Origin: Paludibacter jiangxiensis
Lineage (GTDB): Bacteria; Bacteroidota; Bacteroidia; Bacteroidales; Paludibacteraceae
Length of the DNA stretch: 64,000 nucleotides
Direction of reading: 5' to 3'
Assembly: GCA_945870155.1 (NCBI GenBank)
Contig: CAMBSB010000006.1
Span: forward strand, 1 to 64,000
Shown here: piece after piece, positions 46,192-56,623 of the stretch
Layout: each line of letters begins with the position of its first letter
Numbering within the stretch: the first letter of the stretch is position 1
Made by a program: the position numbers and the translations under genes
The notes under the pieces: model-generated
Told to the model about the DNA's origin: nothing
Database searches by the model: none
The model's input: only the letters and a program-made list of their open reading frames with translations

Positions 46192-47520
46192 TTATAAATT
46201 CATTCTTATTCTCCAGTTTTGAGGATATAAATTATTGCATCGATTTCCAATATTTTTAACCCAACCTAATGGTAAATTTTTATATTTAACCAGTAGAAAT
46301 CCCAGAGGTTCGTTTGGTAAAGATATTGTTTCTTTTTTTAGAAACGAAATTGCAGTTTTATAATCTAACTCTACACTTTGAGCTGATTCTATGTCAAAAG
46401 CTTTAGATAAAGCTAATTGAGTAGCAGGTATAAAATCTTTACCCTTGATTTCGCCCTGCAGTATTCCACTTTCAATGCAATTAAAATGTTGAATTAAAAG
46501 CATAAAATCATTGAAATTATCTGCATCATAAGCTCTTATAAAGTTATTGTCATTTAAATATGTCCAGTTTCTATCTGTTTTTAGTTTATACGGAAATTCC
46601 TTGCTATCAAAAAACTTTATGCTCTTTTTTAATTCAGTTTTTTTTATTTTTTTGGAATATTCTTCTGTATTTTTTCTTAAAACAGAAATAAAAAAACCTT
46701 CGCCCTTGGTTCTGTGAGGATAAAATCGATAACCTAAATCAGATTCAACAATTTCATTATTTCCTTCTAAATCAATTTTCAAAAACTCAGCCCCCAATTC
46801 TTGGCAAATCCATGCCACATTTTCCTCATTTTCTTCCCTATTATAAGTACAAGTACTATAAATTAATATCCCACCGGGTTTTAGTGCATTCCAAACATCA
46901 TTTACTATCTCTTTTTGCCTCTCAGCGCACCGATACACATTATCGAGCGACCATTCGCTTATTGAACCTGCATCTTTTCTGAACATCCCTTCGCCCGAGC
47001 AAGGTGCATCGATAACTACAGCATCAAAAAAATATTTTAAATCAGAAAAATCAGAAGCTTGATTATTAGAAACTATTGTGTTAGGATTCCCCCATTTAGA
47101 CAAATTTTCAGCTAAAATATATGCCCGGGAGCGAACAATTTCGTTTGAAACCAGTATGCAGTTTTCCAACAAAGTTTGTGCCAATAATGTTGATTTTCCT
47201 CCAGGTGCAGCACACAAATCCAAAACTTTTTCTGCATTTTTAAAATGCTGATTTACTGCATTGTACAAAAACATCGAACTTGCTTCCTGAACGTAATAAG
47301 CTCCGGCATGAAATAATGGATCGGCTGTAAATAAAGGTCTTTCATTTAGATAAAAAGCATTTGAGCACCATTTTACCAGCTCATTATCAACTATATATTT
47401 AAATTTATCATTGTATCTAATACTTGTTGGGGCAACAGAATTCAATGCATTTTCAAATTCGGGATATTCATCTTTTAAAATCAACTTAGTTCGGTCAATA
47501 AAGCTTTGAGGTAGAGTCAT
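46192..47520 (-). CDS. RsmF/NOL1-NOP2-Sun-like rRNA (cytosine-C5) methyltransferase
   Basis: VLDLCAAPGGKSTLLAQTL, DAVVIDAPCSGEGMFRKD, GGILIYSTCTYNREENEE. Confidence 0.92.
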   Translation of the reverse strand: MTLPQSFIDRTKLILKDEYPEFENALNSVAPTSIRYNDKFKYIVDNELVKWCSNAFYLNERPLFTADPLFHAGAYYVQEASSMFLYNAVNQHFKNAEKVLDLCAAPGGKSTLLAQTLLENCILVSNEIVRSRAYILAENLSKWGNPNTIVSNNQASDFSDLKYFFDAVVIDAPCSGEGMFRKDAGSISEWSLDNVYRCAERQKEIVNDVWNALKPGGILIYSTCTYNREENEENVAWICQELGAEFLKIDLEGNNEIVESDLGYRFYPHRTKGEGFFISVLRKNTEEYSKKIKKTELKKSIKFFDSKEFPYKLKTDRNWTYLNDNNFIRAYDADNFNDFMLLIQHFNCIESGILQGEIKGKDFIPATQLALSKAFDIESAQSVELDYKTAISFLKKETISLPNEPLGFLLVKYKNLPLGWVKNIGNRCNNLYPQNWRIRMNL

Positions 47521-47619
47521 TGTTATTATTTGAATTACAACAGCATGCCAAACTGTTTATACATTTATAAAAAAAGCAGTGAAGTTAATATCACTGCTTT
47601 TCAAATTTTTACCAAAAAA

Positions 47620-47874
47620 TCACGATTTTTGTTCATCCAATATTCTAAGAGCAATATCAAGAATTTGAGTATCATCTAACATTACAAGTCCTCCATCTGG
47701 TCCCGGTTCGATGTGAACACCACAACTTTTACCATCTTTGAAATTGTGTCCTCCAAAATAATTTCTTACTGTTTCTTTTTCCAGACCAAGTTCATCCGCG
47801 ATCTTGGCCATACTGCCACTTGGAAGTGAATCTTTTACTTTACGTAGCTCATTGAATGTTATCGTTTTCGTCAT
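47620..47874 (-). CDS. Small HTH-like DNA-binding protein conserved in Bacteroidetes
   Basis: MTKTITFNELRKVKDSLPSGSMAKIADELGLEKETVRNYFGGHNFKDG; HTH-like IADELGLEKETVRNYFGG. Confidence 0.68.
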   Translation of the reverse strand: MTKTITFNELRKVKDSLPSGSMAKIADELGLEKETVRNYFGGHNFKDGKSCGVHIEPGPDGGLVMLDDTQILDIALRILDEQKS

Positions 47875-48108
47875 GATAATAAGTATTAGTATTGTTAGTA
47901 AATGTGTTATTAATTACGTGCTATAAACTTACTGCTTTTATTTTAAATGACAATGCAATTGTACAAATTATTTAGAAAAAAAATCATAATGGACATTTTG
48001 CCACATATTAACAAATTGATTTTTAAATAATTATGAAATTTGGCAAATTCATTGAAATTAAAAATTCTTATATTTTAAAATTATCAAATCAAATTAAATC
48101 ATTTTTTC

Positions 48109-49470
48109 TCAATTTTCTGATATTTCATTGTAAAATTCAATAATGGTTTCGATGCCTTTGAGGAATAAATCGACAGGAAAATTTTCATTTGGTGAATGTA
48201 TTGCATCCGATTCTAGACCAAATCCCATAAGTATCGGTTTTACATTCAAAACTTTTTCGAAAATTGGTATCACTCCTATGCTTCCACCCCTTCGCACAGG
48301 TAAAGGGCGAATACCAAAAACTTTTGTATAGGCTTTTTCGGCAGCTTTATAGGCATCTGAATTGATAGGGCAAACATAACTTTGCGCACCATGTAAATTT
48401 GTGACTGTAACATCTACATATTCAGGTGCAATTTGCTGTATATATTTACTTACTAAATCAGCAATCTCTTCGTATCGTTGATTTGGAACAAGTCGAGCCG
48501 ACAACTTAGCAAAAGCTTTTGAAGGTAATACCGTTTTTGAACCTTCGCCCGTGTAACCTCCCCAAATACCACAGATATCTAAGGCCGGACGAATTCCTGT
48601 TCTTTCAATTGTACTATATTCTTTTTCTCCAAATAAGTGTTTTACACCTAAATTCTTTTTATACTCCTCTTCATTAAAAGGAATTTGAGCAATCAATTCA
48701 CGTTCGATAGCTGAAACTTCCTCCACATTGTCATAAAAATGCGGAATAGTAATTTTACCCTCTTCATTAGTTAATTTAGCAAGTATTTTTGTAAGTTCTG
48801 CAATTGGATTTGCTACAGCCCCACCAAAAATTCCTGAATGTAAATCGCGATTAGCTGCTGTAACTTCTATTTGCCAATATGCCAAACCTCTTAATCCGGT
48901 AGTTATGCTTGGTGTTTCTAACGACAACATACTGGTATCTGAAACTAAAATGGTATCGCAAAGCAATAATTCCTTATTTTCATTGCAAAACTTTTCCAGA
49001 CTAGGAGAACCAATTTCCTCTTCACCTTCTATCAAAAATTTCACATTACATTTTAATTGATTGGTTTTTACAAGGTATTCAAAAGCTTTTGCATGCATAA
49101 ATGATTGACCTTTATCATCATCTGCGCCACGTGCGAAAATTTTCCCATCACGAATCTCAGGTTCAAATGCAGGCGATTTCCACAATTCCAAAGGTTCTGC
49201 TGGCATAACATCGTAATGTCCGTATACCAAAATTGTAGGTAATGAATTGTCAATTGTTTTTTTTGCAAAAACAACAGAATTTCCATCGGTAGGTAAAATT
49301 TCGGCTGAATCAACTCCAGCTTCCAATAATAGTTTTTGCCATTGTTGAGCACATTGCTTAATCTCGGGTTGACGATGTGAATGAGAACTCACACTTTGTA
49401 TGCGTATAAGAGTGAATAACTCATCGAAAAAGCGGGTTTTGTGCTCTGAAATATAATCTTTAGGTGACAT
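48109..49470 (-). CDS. M20 family dipeptidase
   Basis: ILVYGHYDVMPAEP, GKIFARGADDDKGQSFMHAKAFEYL, FLIEGEEEIGSPSL, GFGLESDAIHSPNENFPVDLFLKGIETI. Confidence 0.94.
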   Translation of the reverse strand: MSPKDYISEHKTRFFDELFTLIRIQSVSSHSHRQPEIKQCAQQWQKLLLEAGVDSAEILPTDGNSVVFAKKTIDNSLPTILVYGHYDVMPAEPLELWKSPAFEPEIRDGKIFARGADDDKGQSFMHAKAFEYLVKTNQLKCNVKFLIEGEEEIGSPSLEKFCNENKELLLCDTILVSDTSMLSLETPSITTGLRGLAYWQIEVTAANRDLHSGIFGGAVANPIAELTKILAKLTNEEGKITIPHFYDNVEEVSAIERELIAQIPFNEEEYKKNLGVKHLFGEKEYSTIERTGIRPALDICGIWGGYTGEGSKTVLPSKAFAKLSARLVPNQRYEEIADLVSKYIQQIAPEYVDVTVTNLHGAQSYVCPINSDAYKAAEKAYTKVFGIRPLPVRRGGSIGVIPIFEKVLNVKPILMGFGLESDAIHSPNENFPVDLFLKGIETIIEFYNEISEN

Positions 49471-49694
49471 ATTTATATAGTTTAAAATTTACATTGGGAT
49501 ACTTGACATATATTTTTTATAAAAAGAACAATTACTATATACTATAATTACATTTCTTACGTTCTAGTTAATTGTGAGAATTCAAATTTTCAGTTTACTG
49601 AAACAATTAAATTCAAAGTAAATAAAAAAAAATTGAACTAAAACAATTATGCTGTTCAATTTTATATTTTTTAGAGTTTTAAAGTTACTACAAA

Positions 49695-49725
49695 TTGTGT
49701 ATAAAATAGTTTTTAATTATCTTTG
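49695..49725 (+). promoter_or_regulatory. Bacteroidetes-type promoter upstream of polysaccharide export gene
   Basis: TTG 49695-49697, 20 bp spacer, TATCTTTG 49718-49725; leaves a ~150 nt 5' leader. Confidence 0.6.
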
Positions 49726-49878
49726 TGGTTCGTATAATGATTTTACATATAGAAACATTATAAAAAAAATGATATTATAATACTGCTAAAAAATCAATTT
49801 TAAATCAAACTAAAGTCGTTGAAATAATTTAAGAATTTGATTATTAACTCAAATAATTTTTTGAAACACTAAAACATA

Positions 49879-50679
49879 ATGAAAAAAATCTTTACTTTAT
49901 CCATTATTCTTTTTACAATAATCATCACCGGTTGCACTTCACAAAAAAACATTGCTTATTTTTATAAAATTGATTCGAAAGCAGCCGATTCAATAAACAA
50001 ATCTTTTTACAAGGCTCATGAGTCAATAATTTGTGCCGGAGATATGTTATCAATAACAGTTTCAGGCATAGATCCTCTAGCAGTAGCTCCATTTAACTTA
50101 CCCTTAGTTTCGTATGCTGCACCAGGAAGTGATCAAATATATTCAGCACCCATATTACAATCATATTTGGTAGATATTAACGGGAATATTAATTTTCCGG
50201 TTTTAGGTACTTTAAATTTAGCCGGCTTAAAAAAATCAGAAGCTATCGCATTTATTAACAATAAATTAACTCCATTTTTGAAAAATGCGATTGTTACTAT
50301 ACAATTTATAAATTATAAGGTTACTGTTTTAGGTGAGGTAGCTCGCCCCGGACAATATACAATAAACAATGAGAGAGTTACTATACTCGATGCGCTAGGC
50401 TTAGCGGGTGATATGACGCCTTATGGTATTAGAAAAAATGTTTTAATTACACGCGAAAATTCTGGAAAATTGGAGTTTGTTAGATTAAATTTGAACAACA
50501 GTGACATATTTAAATCACCATATTATTACTTACAACAAAATGACGTTTTATATGTTGAGCCTAATTCAGTAAAATCAATTGCTTCACAAAATCTATCCTT
50601 ATATTTACAGGCCACAAGCACTATTGCAACTACAGTAGCCGTAATTTATTCAATTACAAACAATAGCACCAAACAATAA
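49879..50679 (+). CDS. Wza-like polysaccharide export lipoprotein
   Basis: Lipobox IITGCTSQK; GDMLSITVSGIDPLAVAPFN, YLVDINGNINFPVLGTLNLAGLKKSEA, VTVLGEVARPGQYTI. Confidence 0.93.
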   Translation: MKKIFTLSIILFTIIITGCTSQKNIAYFYKIDSKAADSINKSFYKAHESIICAGDMLSITVSGIDPLAVAPFNLPLVSYAAPGSDQIYSAPILQSYLVDINGNINFPVLGTLNLAGLKKSEAIAFINNKLTPFLKNAIVTIQFINYKVTVLGEVARPGQYTINNERVTILDALGLAGDMTPYGIRKNVLITRENSGKLEFVRLNLNNSDIFKSPYYYLQQNDVLYVEPNSVKSIASQNLSLYLQATSTIATTVAVIYSITNNSTKQ

Positions 50680-50716
50680 TTTTATCTCCAAAAAATACTT
50701 ATATTCAACACATAAT

Positions 50717-53086
50717 ATGGAAAATAGCAATAAAACTAATCGTAATTCACCAAATTACGAATTAATTGACATCAAAGAAATAGCATTAAAGTATTTCAGA
50801 AAATGGCATTGGTTTTTAATTTCAATCATTGTTTGTTTTGGAATAGCTTATCTTTACCTAAAAATTTCAAATGACAAATATGATGTTCAAAGTACAATTT
50901 TGCTAAGAAAAGATGAAAACACAAAAGGACTAGTTGATATGTCGATGTTGGATGGTCTGGGTATGTTTCCTTCGGCCAAAGAAGTAGAAGATGAAATCCA
51001 AGTAATATCTTCAAAATCAATAGTTTTACAAACGATAAAATCTTTAGGTATTGAGAATGAGTATTTTGTAAAATCAGGGTTGAAATACGAAGAATTGTAT
51101 CCAACTTCGCCTTTAAGAATTGTTACCCCTGACTCGTTCAACGATACAATAAAACAAAGAATAGAATTAAAACTTACCAAAAGTGATGATGGCTATAAAC
51201 TAAAGTTGCTATATAATAAGGAAACATATAATTACAAACTTACGAATATAAATAAAGCCTTTAAAACTGTTGTAGGTACATTTAAATTCAATCAAATAAG
51301 TCCGATTGATGAGGAAAGCACCTATAAGTTTATTATATATCCAATTCAACAGCTAACAGAAAATTATTGTAATTCAATTTCAGTAGCAGCGGTTAATAAA
51401 AAGTCGAATGCCATTAAAATTTCAACGGTATCGACATGCAGAAAAAAATCGATTGCATTTATCAACAAAATGGTTGATATATACAACCTTGATGCTGTAA
51501 TTGATAAAAATTTAATTGCAAGTAATACTGCCGAATTTGTCAAAGAAAGGCTTGAACTTATCGAAAACGAACTTCTTGACGTTGAATTAGATGTTGAAAG
51601 TTATAAAAGAAGAAATTCTTTGACCGATATAAAATCGGAAGCTGAGATTTATTTAAAATCGGCAAGCGAATATGATAAAAAATTAGCTGAAATTGAGACT
51701 CAAATTAATTTGGTTAGTTATATTCAAACTTATGTAAAAGACTCTAAAAATCAATACAGTTTAGTTCCGGCCAACCTGGGTATTGAAGACAAGTCATTAT
51801 TGACATTCTTACAGGAGTATAATAAATCATTGCTCGACAGAATGCGAATGATGCGTACAACCAATGCAGAAAACCCTGTAATTATGCAGATGGAACAACA
51901 ACTGATGGAATTACGCGAAAGCATAATTATCAGTATCCGAAGCATAAAAGATGGATTATTAATTGCCAAAAAGGACTTAATCAGAAAAGATGCTCAATTT
52001 GCATCAAAAATTAAGGATGTTCCAACTCAGGAACGTCAGTATTTGGAGATTATGCGTCAACAAGCCATTAAAGAAAAACTTTTTATGTTTTTGTTGCAAA
52101 AGCGTGAAGAAAATGCATTGACTTTGGCTAGTACCACTCCATCGGCAAAAACTATCGATTCCGCATTTTCATCATTGTCGCCGGTTGCTCCTAAAAGAAT
52201 GATGATATTTTTATTAGCTATAATCATTGGATTTATTATTCCAATAGTTATCATTTACATTCTAGATTTGTTCGATGACAAAATCAACAATAGCAAAGAG
52301 TTAAAACGATTGATAAAAGTTCCATATCTTGGCTCCATTGGGGTAAAACAAAGTGATGATATAGTGGTAGTTAACGAAGGTTTAACGACTCCAATTGTTG
52401 AGATGTTTAGAATAATACGTACAAATCTACAGTTTTTATTAACCGGAAAAGAAAATCCTGTAATATTAGTTACTTCAAGTATAAGTGGTGAAGGTAAATC
52501 ATTTACATCAATCAATTTAGCCATGTCGTTGGCATTGATGAAGAAAAAAGTTGTACTTGTCGGATTAGATATTCGAAGCCCAATGATTGGAAATTATCTT
52601 CATTTATCCAAGGACAAAGGTGTAACTATGTTTATATCAAATCCGGCAATGAAAATTGATGAAATAATTATTCCATCAGAATTGCATGATTATCTTGAAG
52701 TTATTCCTGCCGGACCTGTTCCTCCAAATCCTGCAGAATTAATTATGAGCTCACGTTTAGATTATTTATTTGATGAATTACGAAAACGATATGATTATAT
52801 AGTGGTTGACTCTGCTCCTATTGGCTTAGTGTCTGACACGTATTTACTTAATAGACTGATTGACAATTCAATATTTATGACTCGTCAACATTATACACCT
52901 AAAGAAGCCACAGAATTAATAAATGAAATAGCCGAATCTCAAAAATTAAAAGGAATTTCGGTAATACTTAATGGAACAAGCGAAATTTCAGGTTATGGCT
53001 ATGGTTATGGTTATGGCTCAAAATCAAAATCGAACAGCGATATCAAGTATATCAAAAAAATGAATAAATACAAGAAATTTGTATAA
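50717..53086 (+). CDS. Wzc-like chain-length determinant / tyrosine autokinase
   Basis: Wzz-like N-terminus; BY-kinase motifs VTSSISGEGKSFTSINLAMSLA, VVLVGLDIRSPMIG, YDYIVVDSAPIGLVSDTYLL; Tyr-containing C-terminal tail. Confidence 0.94.
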   Translation: MENSNKTNRNSPNYELIDIKEIALKYFRKWHWFLISIIVCFGIAYLYLKISNDKYDVQSTILLRKDENTKGLVDMSMLDGLGMFPSAKEVEDEIQVISSKSIVLQTIKSLGIENEYFVKSGLKYEELYPTSPLRIVTPDSFNDTIKQRIELKLTKSDDGYKLKLLYNKETYNYKLTNINKAFKTVVGTFKFNQISPIDEESTYKFIIYPIQQLTENYCNSISVAAVNKKSNAIKISTVSTCRKKSIAFINKMVDIYNLDAVIDKNLIASNTAEFVKERLELIENELLDVELDVESYKRRNSLTDIKSEAEIYLKSASEYDKKLAEIETQINLVSYIQTYVKDSKNQYSLVPANLGIEDKSLLTFLQEYNKSLLDRMRMMRTTNAENPVIMQMEQQLMELRESIIISIRSIKDGLLIAKKDLIRKDAQFASKIKDVPTQERQYLEIMRQQAIKEKLFMFLLQKREENALTLASTTPSAKTIDSAFSSLSPVAPKRMMIFLLAIIIGFIIPIVIIYILDLFDDKINNSKELKRLIKVPYLGSIGVKQSDDIVVVNEGLTTPIVEMFRIIRTNLQFLLTGKENPVILVTSSISGEGKSFTSINLAMSLALMKKKVVLVGLDIRSPMIGNYLHLSKDKGVTMFISNPAMKIDEIIIPSELHDYLEVIPAGPVPPNPAELIMSSRLDYLFDELRKRYDYIVVDSAPIGLVSDTYLLNRLIDNSIFMTRQHYTPKEATELINEIAESQKLKGISVILNGTSEISGYGYGYGYGSKSKSNSDIKYIKKMNKYKKFV

Positions 53087-53109
53087 ATATTAAAATAATA
53101 TAATTTTAG

Positions 53110-53141
53110 AAACCTTGAAAACTTTTTCAAGGTTTTTTTTG
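53110..53141 (+). terminator. Rho-independent terminator after wzc-like gene
   Basis: AAACCTTGAAAA-ct-TTTTCAAGGTTTTTTTTG. Confidence 0.9.
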
Positions 53142-53324
53142 TTAGCAATGGAAACTAAAAAACTTTTCTGTATTTAAAGTTTCCATTTAACTATCATATA
53201 TTACTGAATATCTGTTATTTAATTTCGCGTTATATATTGTTAACATTAAATTATTTGAATAATCGATATTATATCAATTATGTTACTTAATTTTGCAGTG
53301 TTTTTTAAAAACAATTTCAAATTC

Positions 53325-53933
53325 ATGGAAGAACTTAACATTAAAATAATTGAAACCGCAAATCGTTTGTTTGATCAATTTGGTATAAGAAGCGTATCAA
53401 TAGACAATGTATGCAGTGAGTTACGGATATCTAAAAAAACATTTTATCTGCATTTCACACAAAAAGAAGATTTGGTTGATGCCGTGTTATTATATCAGAA
53501 GAAAAAGCATTATGATAAATTCGAAAAAATTTTCAAGAACAAAAATGCCATTGATTCATTAATCTTAATTATCAAAGAAATAAAAAAAACCATGGAAACC
53601 GAATCACAAACCATGTGTTATGATTTAGAAAAGTATTATCCTAAAGTTCATGAAAAGCATGAGCTACAAAGCGCAAAAGAAATGAAGATGGGCTTTGAAA
53701 TGAATATCAAACAAGGGATTTCTGAAGGATTATATCGTGAAGATTTAGATATTGAACTTATTTCTTTATTTCATTCCATACAAATAAAGAATACTTTTGA
53801 AATGATGTTGCAATCGTCAAAAAAATATTCAAAAAAGCAGTTATTGGATTTCTTTTTCGATTTGATGATACACTTGATTGCAAATGAGAAAGGTTTAAAA
53901 TATATGGAAGAACATTATATTAAAGGCGATTGA
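53325..53933 (+). CDS. TetR/AcrR family transcriptional regulator
   Basis: IIETANRLFDQFGIRSVSIDNVCSELRISKKTFYLHFTQKEDLVDAVL. Start revised to 53325 (MEELNIK); TAATTTTG at 53288-53295 lies inside the longer ORF-track call. Confidence 0.9.
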   Translation: MEELNIKIIETANRLFDQFGIRSVSIDNVCSELRISKKTFYLHFTQKEDLVDAVLLYQKKKHYDKFEKIFKNKNAIDSLILIIKEIKKTMETESQTMCYDLEKYYPKVHEKHELQSAKEMKMGFEMNIKQGISEGLYREDLDIELISLFHSIQIKNTFEMMLQSSKKYSKKQLLDFFFDLMIHLIANEKGLKYMEEHYIKGD

Positions 53934-54119
53934 AATTAAATTTCCGGGTTGAGTTTTAAGCCATAAAATATAAATAAATTCTATTCAACAAATAAAAACA
54001 CAAATTTAACAGTTAAAATACGGCAGTCAACGATTTCATTTAGTAAACTATATTGATTTGCAGTAATTTTGCATAAAAAACTAATTGTAAAATATTAATT
54101 TCTAAATAATTTAAAAATT

Positions 54120-55457
54120 GTGAAACAGTTTAAAACAAAATTTTTATTGGTAGTAGCACTAATATGTGTTTTTCCAACAGTCATTTTAAATGCTCAGGAT
54201 ACAATTACTGTATCGCTTTCGAAAGCAATTGAAATAGCAATGAGTGAGAGTCCAACTATAAAAGTGGCAAACAAGGAAATTGAAAGGGTAAATTATTCGA
54301 TAAAAGAAAAATTTGCTGCTGCATTTCCTACAATTAATGCCGGAGGTTCATACCAAAGGGCATTAAAGAAACAGAGAATGTTTTTCTCATTTCCGGGAAT
54401 GCCAGCAAATCCTGATGGAATAGAAGTAGGTCAGGACAATAGTTTTAATGCTGGTATATCGGCATCAATGCCATTAATTTCACCAACACTTTGGGCATCG
54501 TTAGAAATGACAGAACTTGATTCGAAATTAGTCTTAGAGTCTGCTCGTTCTTCAAAAATTTCATTGATTAATCAGGTAAGTAAGGCATACTATGCTATAT
54601 TATTAACACAAGATCAATACAATGTATTTAAGCGTAGTCTTCAAAACACAACCGAAAATGCCCGAATAATTCAAAATAAATTTAAGCAGGGAACAATTTC
54701 GGAATTTGAATGGATTAGGGCTGATGTACAAGTTCGTAATGCCAGTTCTAATCTAGTTTCGGCTGAAAGCGCTGTAAATATGAGCAAATTACAGCTAAAA
54801 ATGCTTATGGGTCTTGAAATGTCAGTTGATATAAATGTAGTTGGAAATTTAAGTGAATTTGAAAAAAACTTATATGGAGATGTACTTTTAATTGATACTA
54901 CCAGCATGCAAATGAATACCGATCTGAATAAGTTCGATATTCAATCAAAACAATTAGATATGGCATTAAAAATGCAAAAAGCTGCTTGGTGGCCAACTTT
55001 AGCTGCAAGTTTCAACTATCAATATATGTCAATGGCCAATGATGGTGTGGCTTTGAAATGGTTTCCAATGTCAACGGCAGCTGTACAATTAAACATTCCA
55101 TTGTTTCAGGGTGGTGGTAGAAATTATAAAGAAAAACAATTGAAAATACAACAGTCTCAGATAAAGGATCAAAGAGATAATTTGAGAAGAAGTTTGGAAA
55201 TGCAAGTTTTAACTTACCTGGACAATATTAAAAAGTCCATTGAAAAAATTGAATCGAATAAACAAGGGCTTCGCCAAGCTGAAAAAGCAGTATCAATTTC
55301 GAAAAAAATGTACGAAGTTGGTTCAAATACCTATCTTGATTTGTCAAACTCTGAATTAGCTTATATACAAGCAGGTTTGATGTATAATCAATCCATTTTT
55401 GATTATCTATCAGCCAAAGCTGATTTAGAAAAATTATTAAGTAAAGACATAAAATAA
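54120..55457 (+). CDS. TolC family outer membrane efflux protein
   Basis: GTG start; signal peptide; VSLSKAIEIAMSESPTIKVANKEIERVNYSIKEKFAAAFPTINAGGSYQR, NKFKQGTISEFEWIRADVQVRNA. Confidence 0.93.
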   Translation: MKQFKTKFLLVVALICVFPTVILNAQDTITVSLSKAIEIAMSESPTIKVANKEIERVNYSIKEKFAAAFPTINAGGSYQRALKKQRMFFSFPGMPANPDGIEVGQDNSFNAGISASMPLISPTLWASLEMTELDSKLVLESARSSKISLINQVSKAYYAILLTQDQYNVFKRSLQNTTENARIIQNKFKQGTISEFEWIRADVQVRNASSNLVSAESAVNMSKLQLKMLMGLEMSVDINVVGNLSEFEKNLYGDVLLIDTTSMQMNTDLNKFDIQSKQLDMALKMQKAAWWPTLAASFNYQYMSMANDGVALKWFPMSTAAVQLNIPLFQGGGRNYKEKQLKIQQSQIKDQRDNLRRSLEMQVLTYLDNIKKSIEKIESNKQGLRQAEKAVSISKKMYEVGSNTYLDLSNSELAYIQAGLMYNQSIFDYLSAKADLEKLLSKDIK

Positions 55458-55503
55458 ACTAATTATATCAATTAAAAAAAATAATTAAAACCACATAAGT
55501 AAT

Positions 55504-56520
55504 ATGAAAGTAGTAAAACAAACAGGCATCATTTTAGGTGCATTGATAATTGGACTTAGTTCATGTAACAAGTCAAAAGAAGCTGCAAAAGTAGCTGATG
55601 AAATTCCTGTAGTTCGCATTCAAGCAGCTAGCGAGAAAGAAATTGAACAAATCTACGAACTTACAGCAACTGTACAACCACAGGTAAAAAACAGTATTGC
55701 GCCATCTACCCCGGGTCGTATTCGTCAAATTTTAGTTGAAATAGGACAAAGTGTGAGTAAAGGACAAAAATTAGTGCAAATGGATGTGGCTAATCTATCG
55801 AATCTGGAAACACAAATTGAAAATGTAAAACGCAGCTATAACAGAGTTCAAGAACTTTTCAGCGTTGGTGGAGCATCACAACAAGAATTGGATAATGCAA
55901 AAGTTCAATTGGATTTGGCTCAAACTAATTTAAAAAATATGAGCGAAAATACATTTTTACTTAGTCCGATAAGTGGCATTATTACAGCACGAAATTACGA
56001 TAATGGAGATATGTATTCAGGACAAATGCCATTGTTAACTGTAATGCAAATAAATCCCGTAAAATTGGTTATAAATGTTTCTGAATCATACTACTCACAA
56101 ATTAAAATAGGCATGCCAATAAATGTAAAATTTGATGTATTTAAAAATCAAAGTTTTCAAGGAAAAGTAAGTTTAATTTACCCAACCGTTAACGAGCAGA
56201 CCAGAACTTTTGCTGTTGAAATAAAACTAAATAACAACAATAATAAAGTTCGCCCAGGTATGTTTGCACGTGTTACTTTAGAATTTGGTAAAGCTAAAAG
56301 AATTGTTGTTTCTGATCAATCGATAGTAAAACAATCGGGTTCAGGTTCACGATTTGTGTATGTGTATAACAATGGAAAAGTAGATTTTAAACAAGTTGAA
56401 CTTGGTCGCAGAATGGGTAATGAATTTGAGATTATTTCGGGCTTAATGATTGGAGAACAAATTGTTATTGCAGGGCAATCAAAATTAATTGATGGTGGTA
56501 ATGCTAACTTGGCGAAATAG
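55504..56520 (+). CDS. Efflux RND transporter periplasmic adaptor subunit
   Basis: Lipobox GLSSCNKS; PSTPGRIRQILVEIGQSVSKGQKLVQMD, LLSPISGIITARNYDNGDMYSGQMPLLTVMQ. Confidence 0.94.
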   Translation: MKVVKQTGIILGALIIGLSSCNKSKEAAKVADEIPVVRIQAASEKEIEQIYELTATVQPQVKNSIAPSTPGRIRQILVEIGQSVSKGQKLVQMDVANLSNLETQIENVKRSYNRVQELFSVGGASQQELDNAKVQLDLAQTNLKNMSENTFLLSPISGIITARNYDNGDMYSGQMPLLTVMQINPVKLVINVSESYYSQIKIGMPINVKFDVFKNQSFQGKVSLIYPTVNEQTRTFAVEIKLNNNNNKVRPGMFARVTLEFGKAKRIVVSDQSIVKQSGSGSRFVYVYNNGKVDFKQVELGRRMGNEFEIISGLMIGEQIVIAGQSKLIDGGNANLAK

Positions 56521-56582
56521 TTGATTGGTTGATTAGTTAATTGGTTGATTAGTTAATTAGTTGATTGGTTAATTGGTTGATA
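56521..56582. repeat. AT/GT-rich tandem repeat (TTGATTGGTTGATTAGTTAAT...)
   Basis: ttgattggttgattagttaattggttgattagttaattagttgattggttaattggttgat between MFP and RND permease genes. Confidence 0.9.
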
Positions 56583-56623
56583 GTAAATAAATTGTAAATG
56601 AATTAATTGTAAATAAAAAGAAT

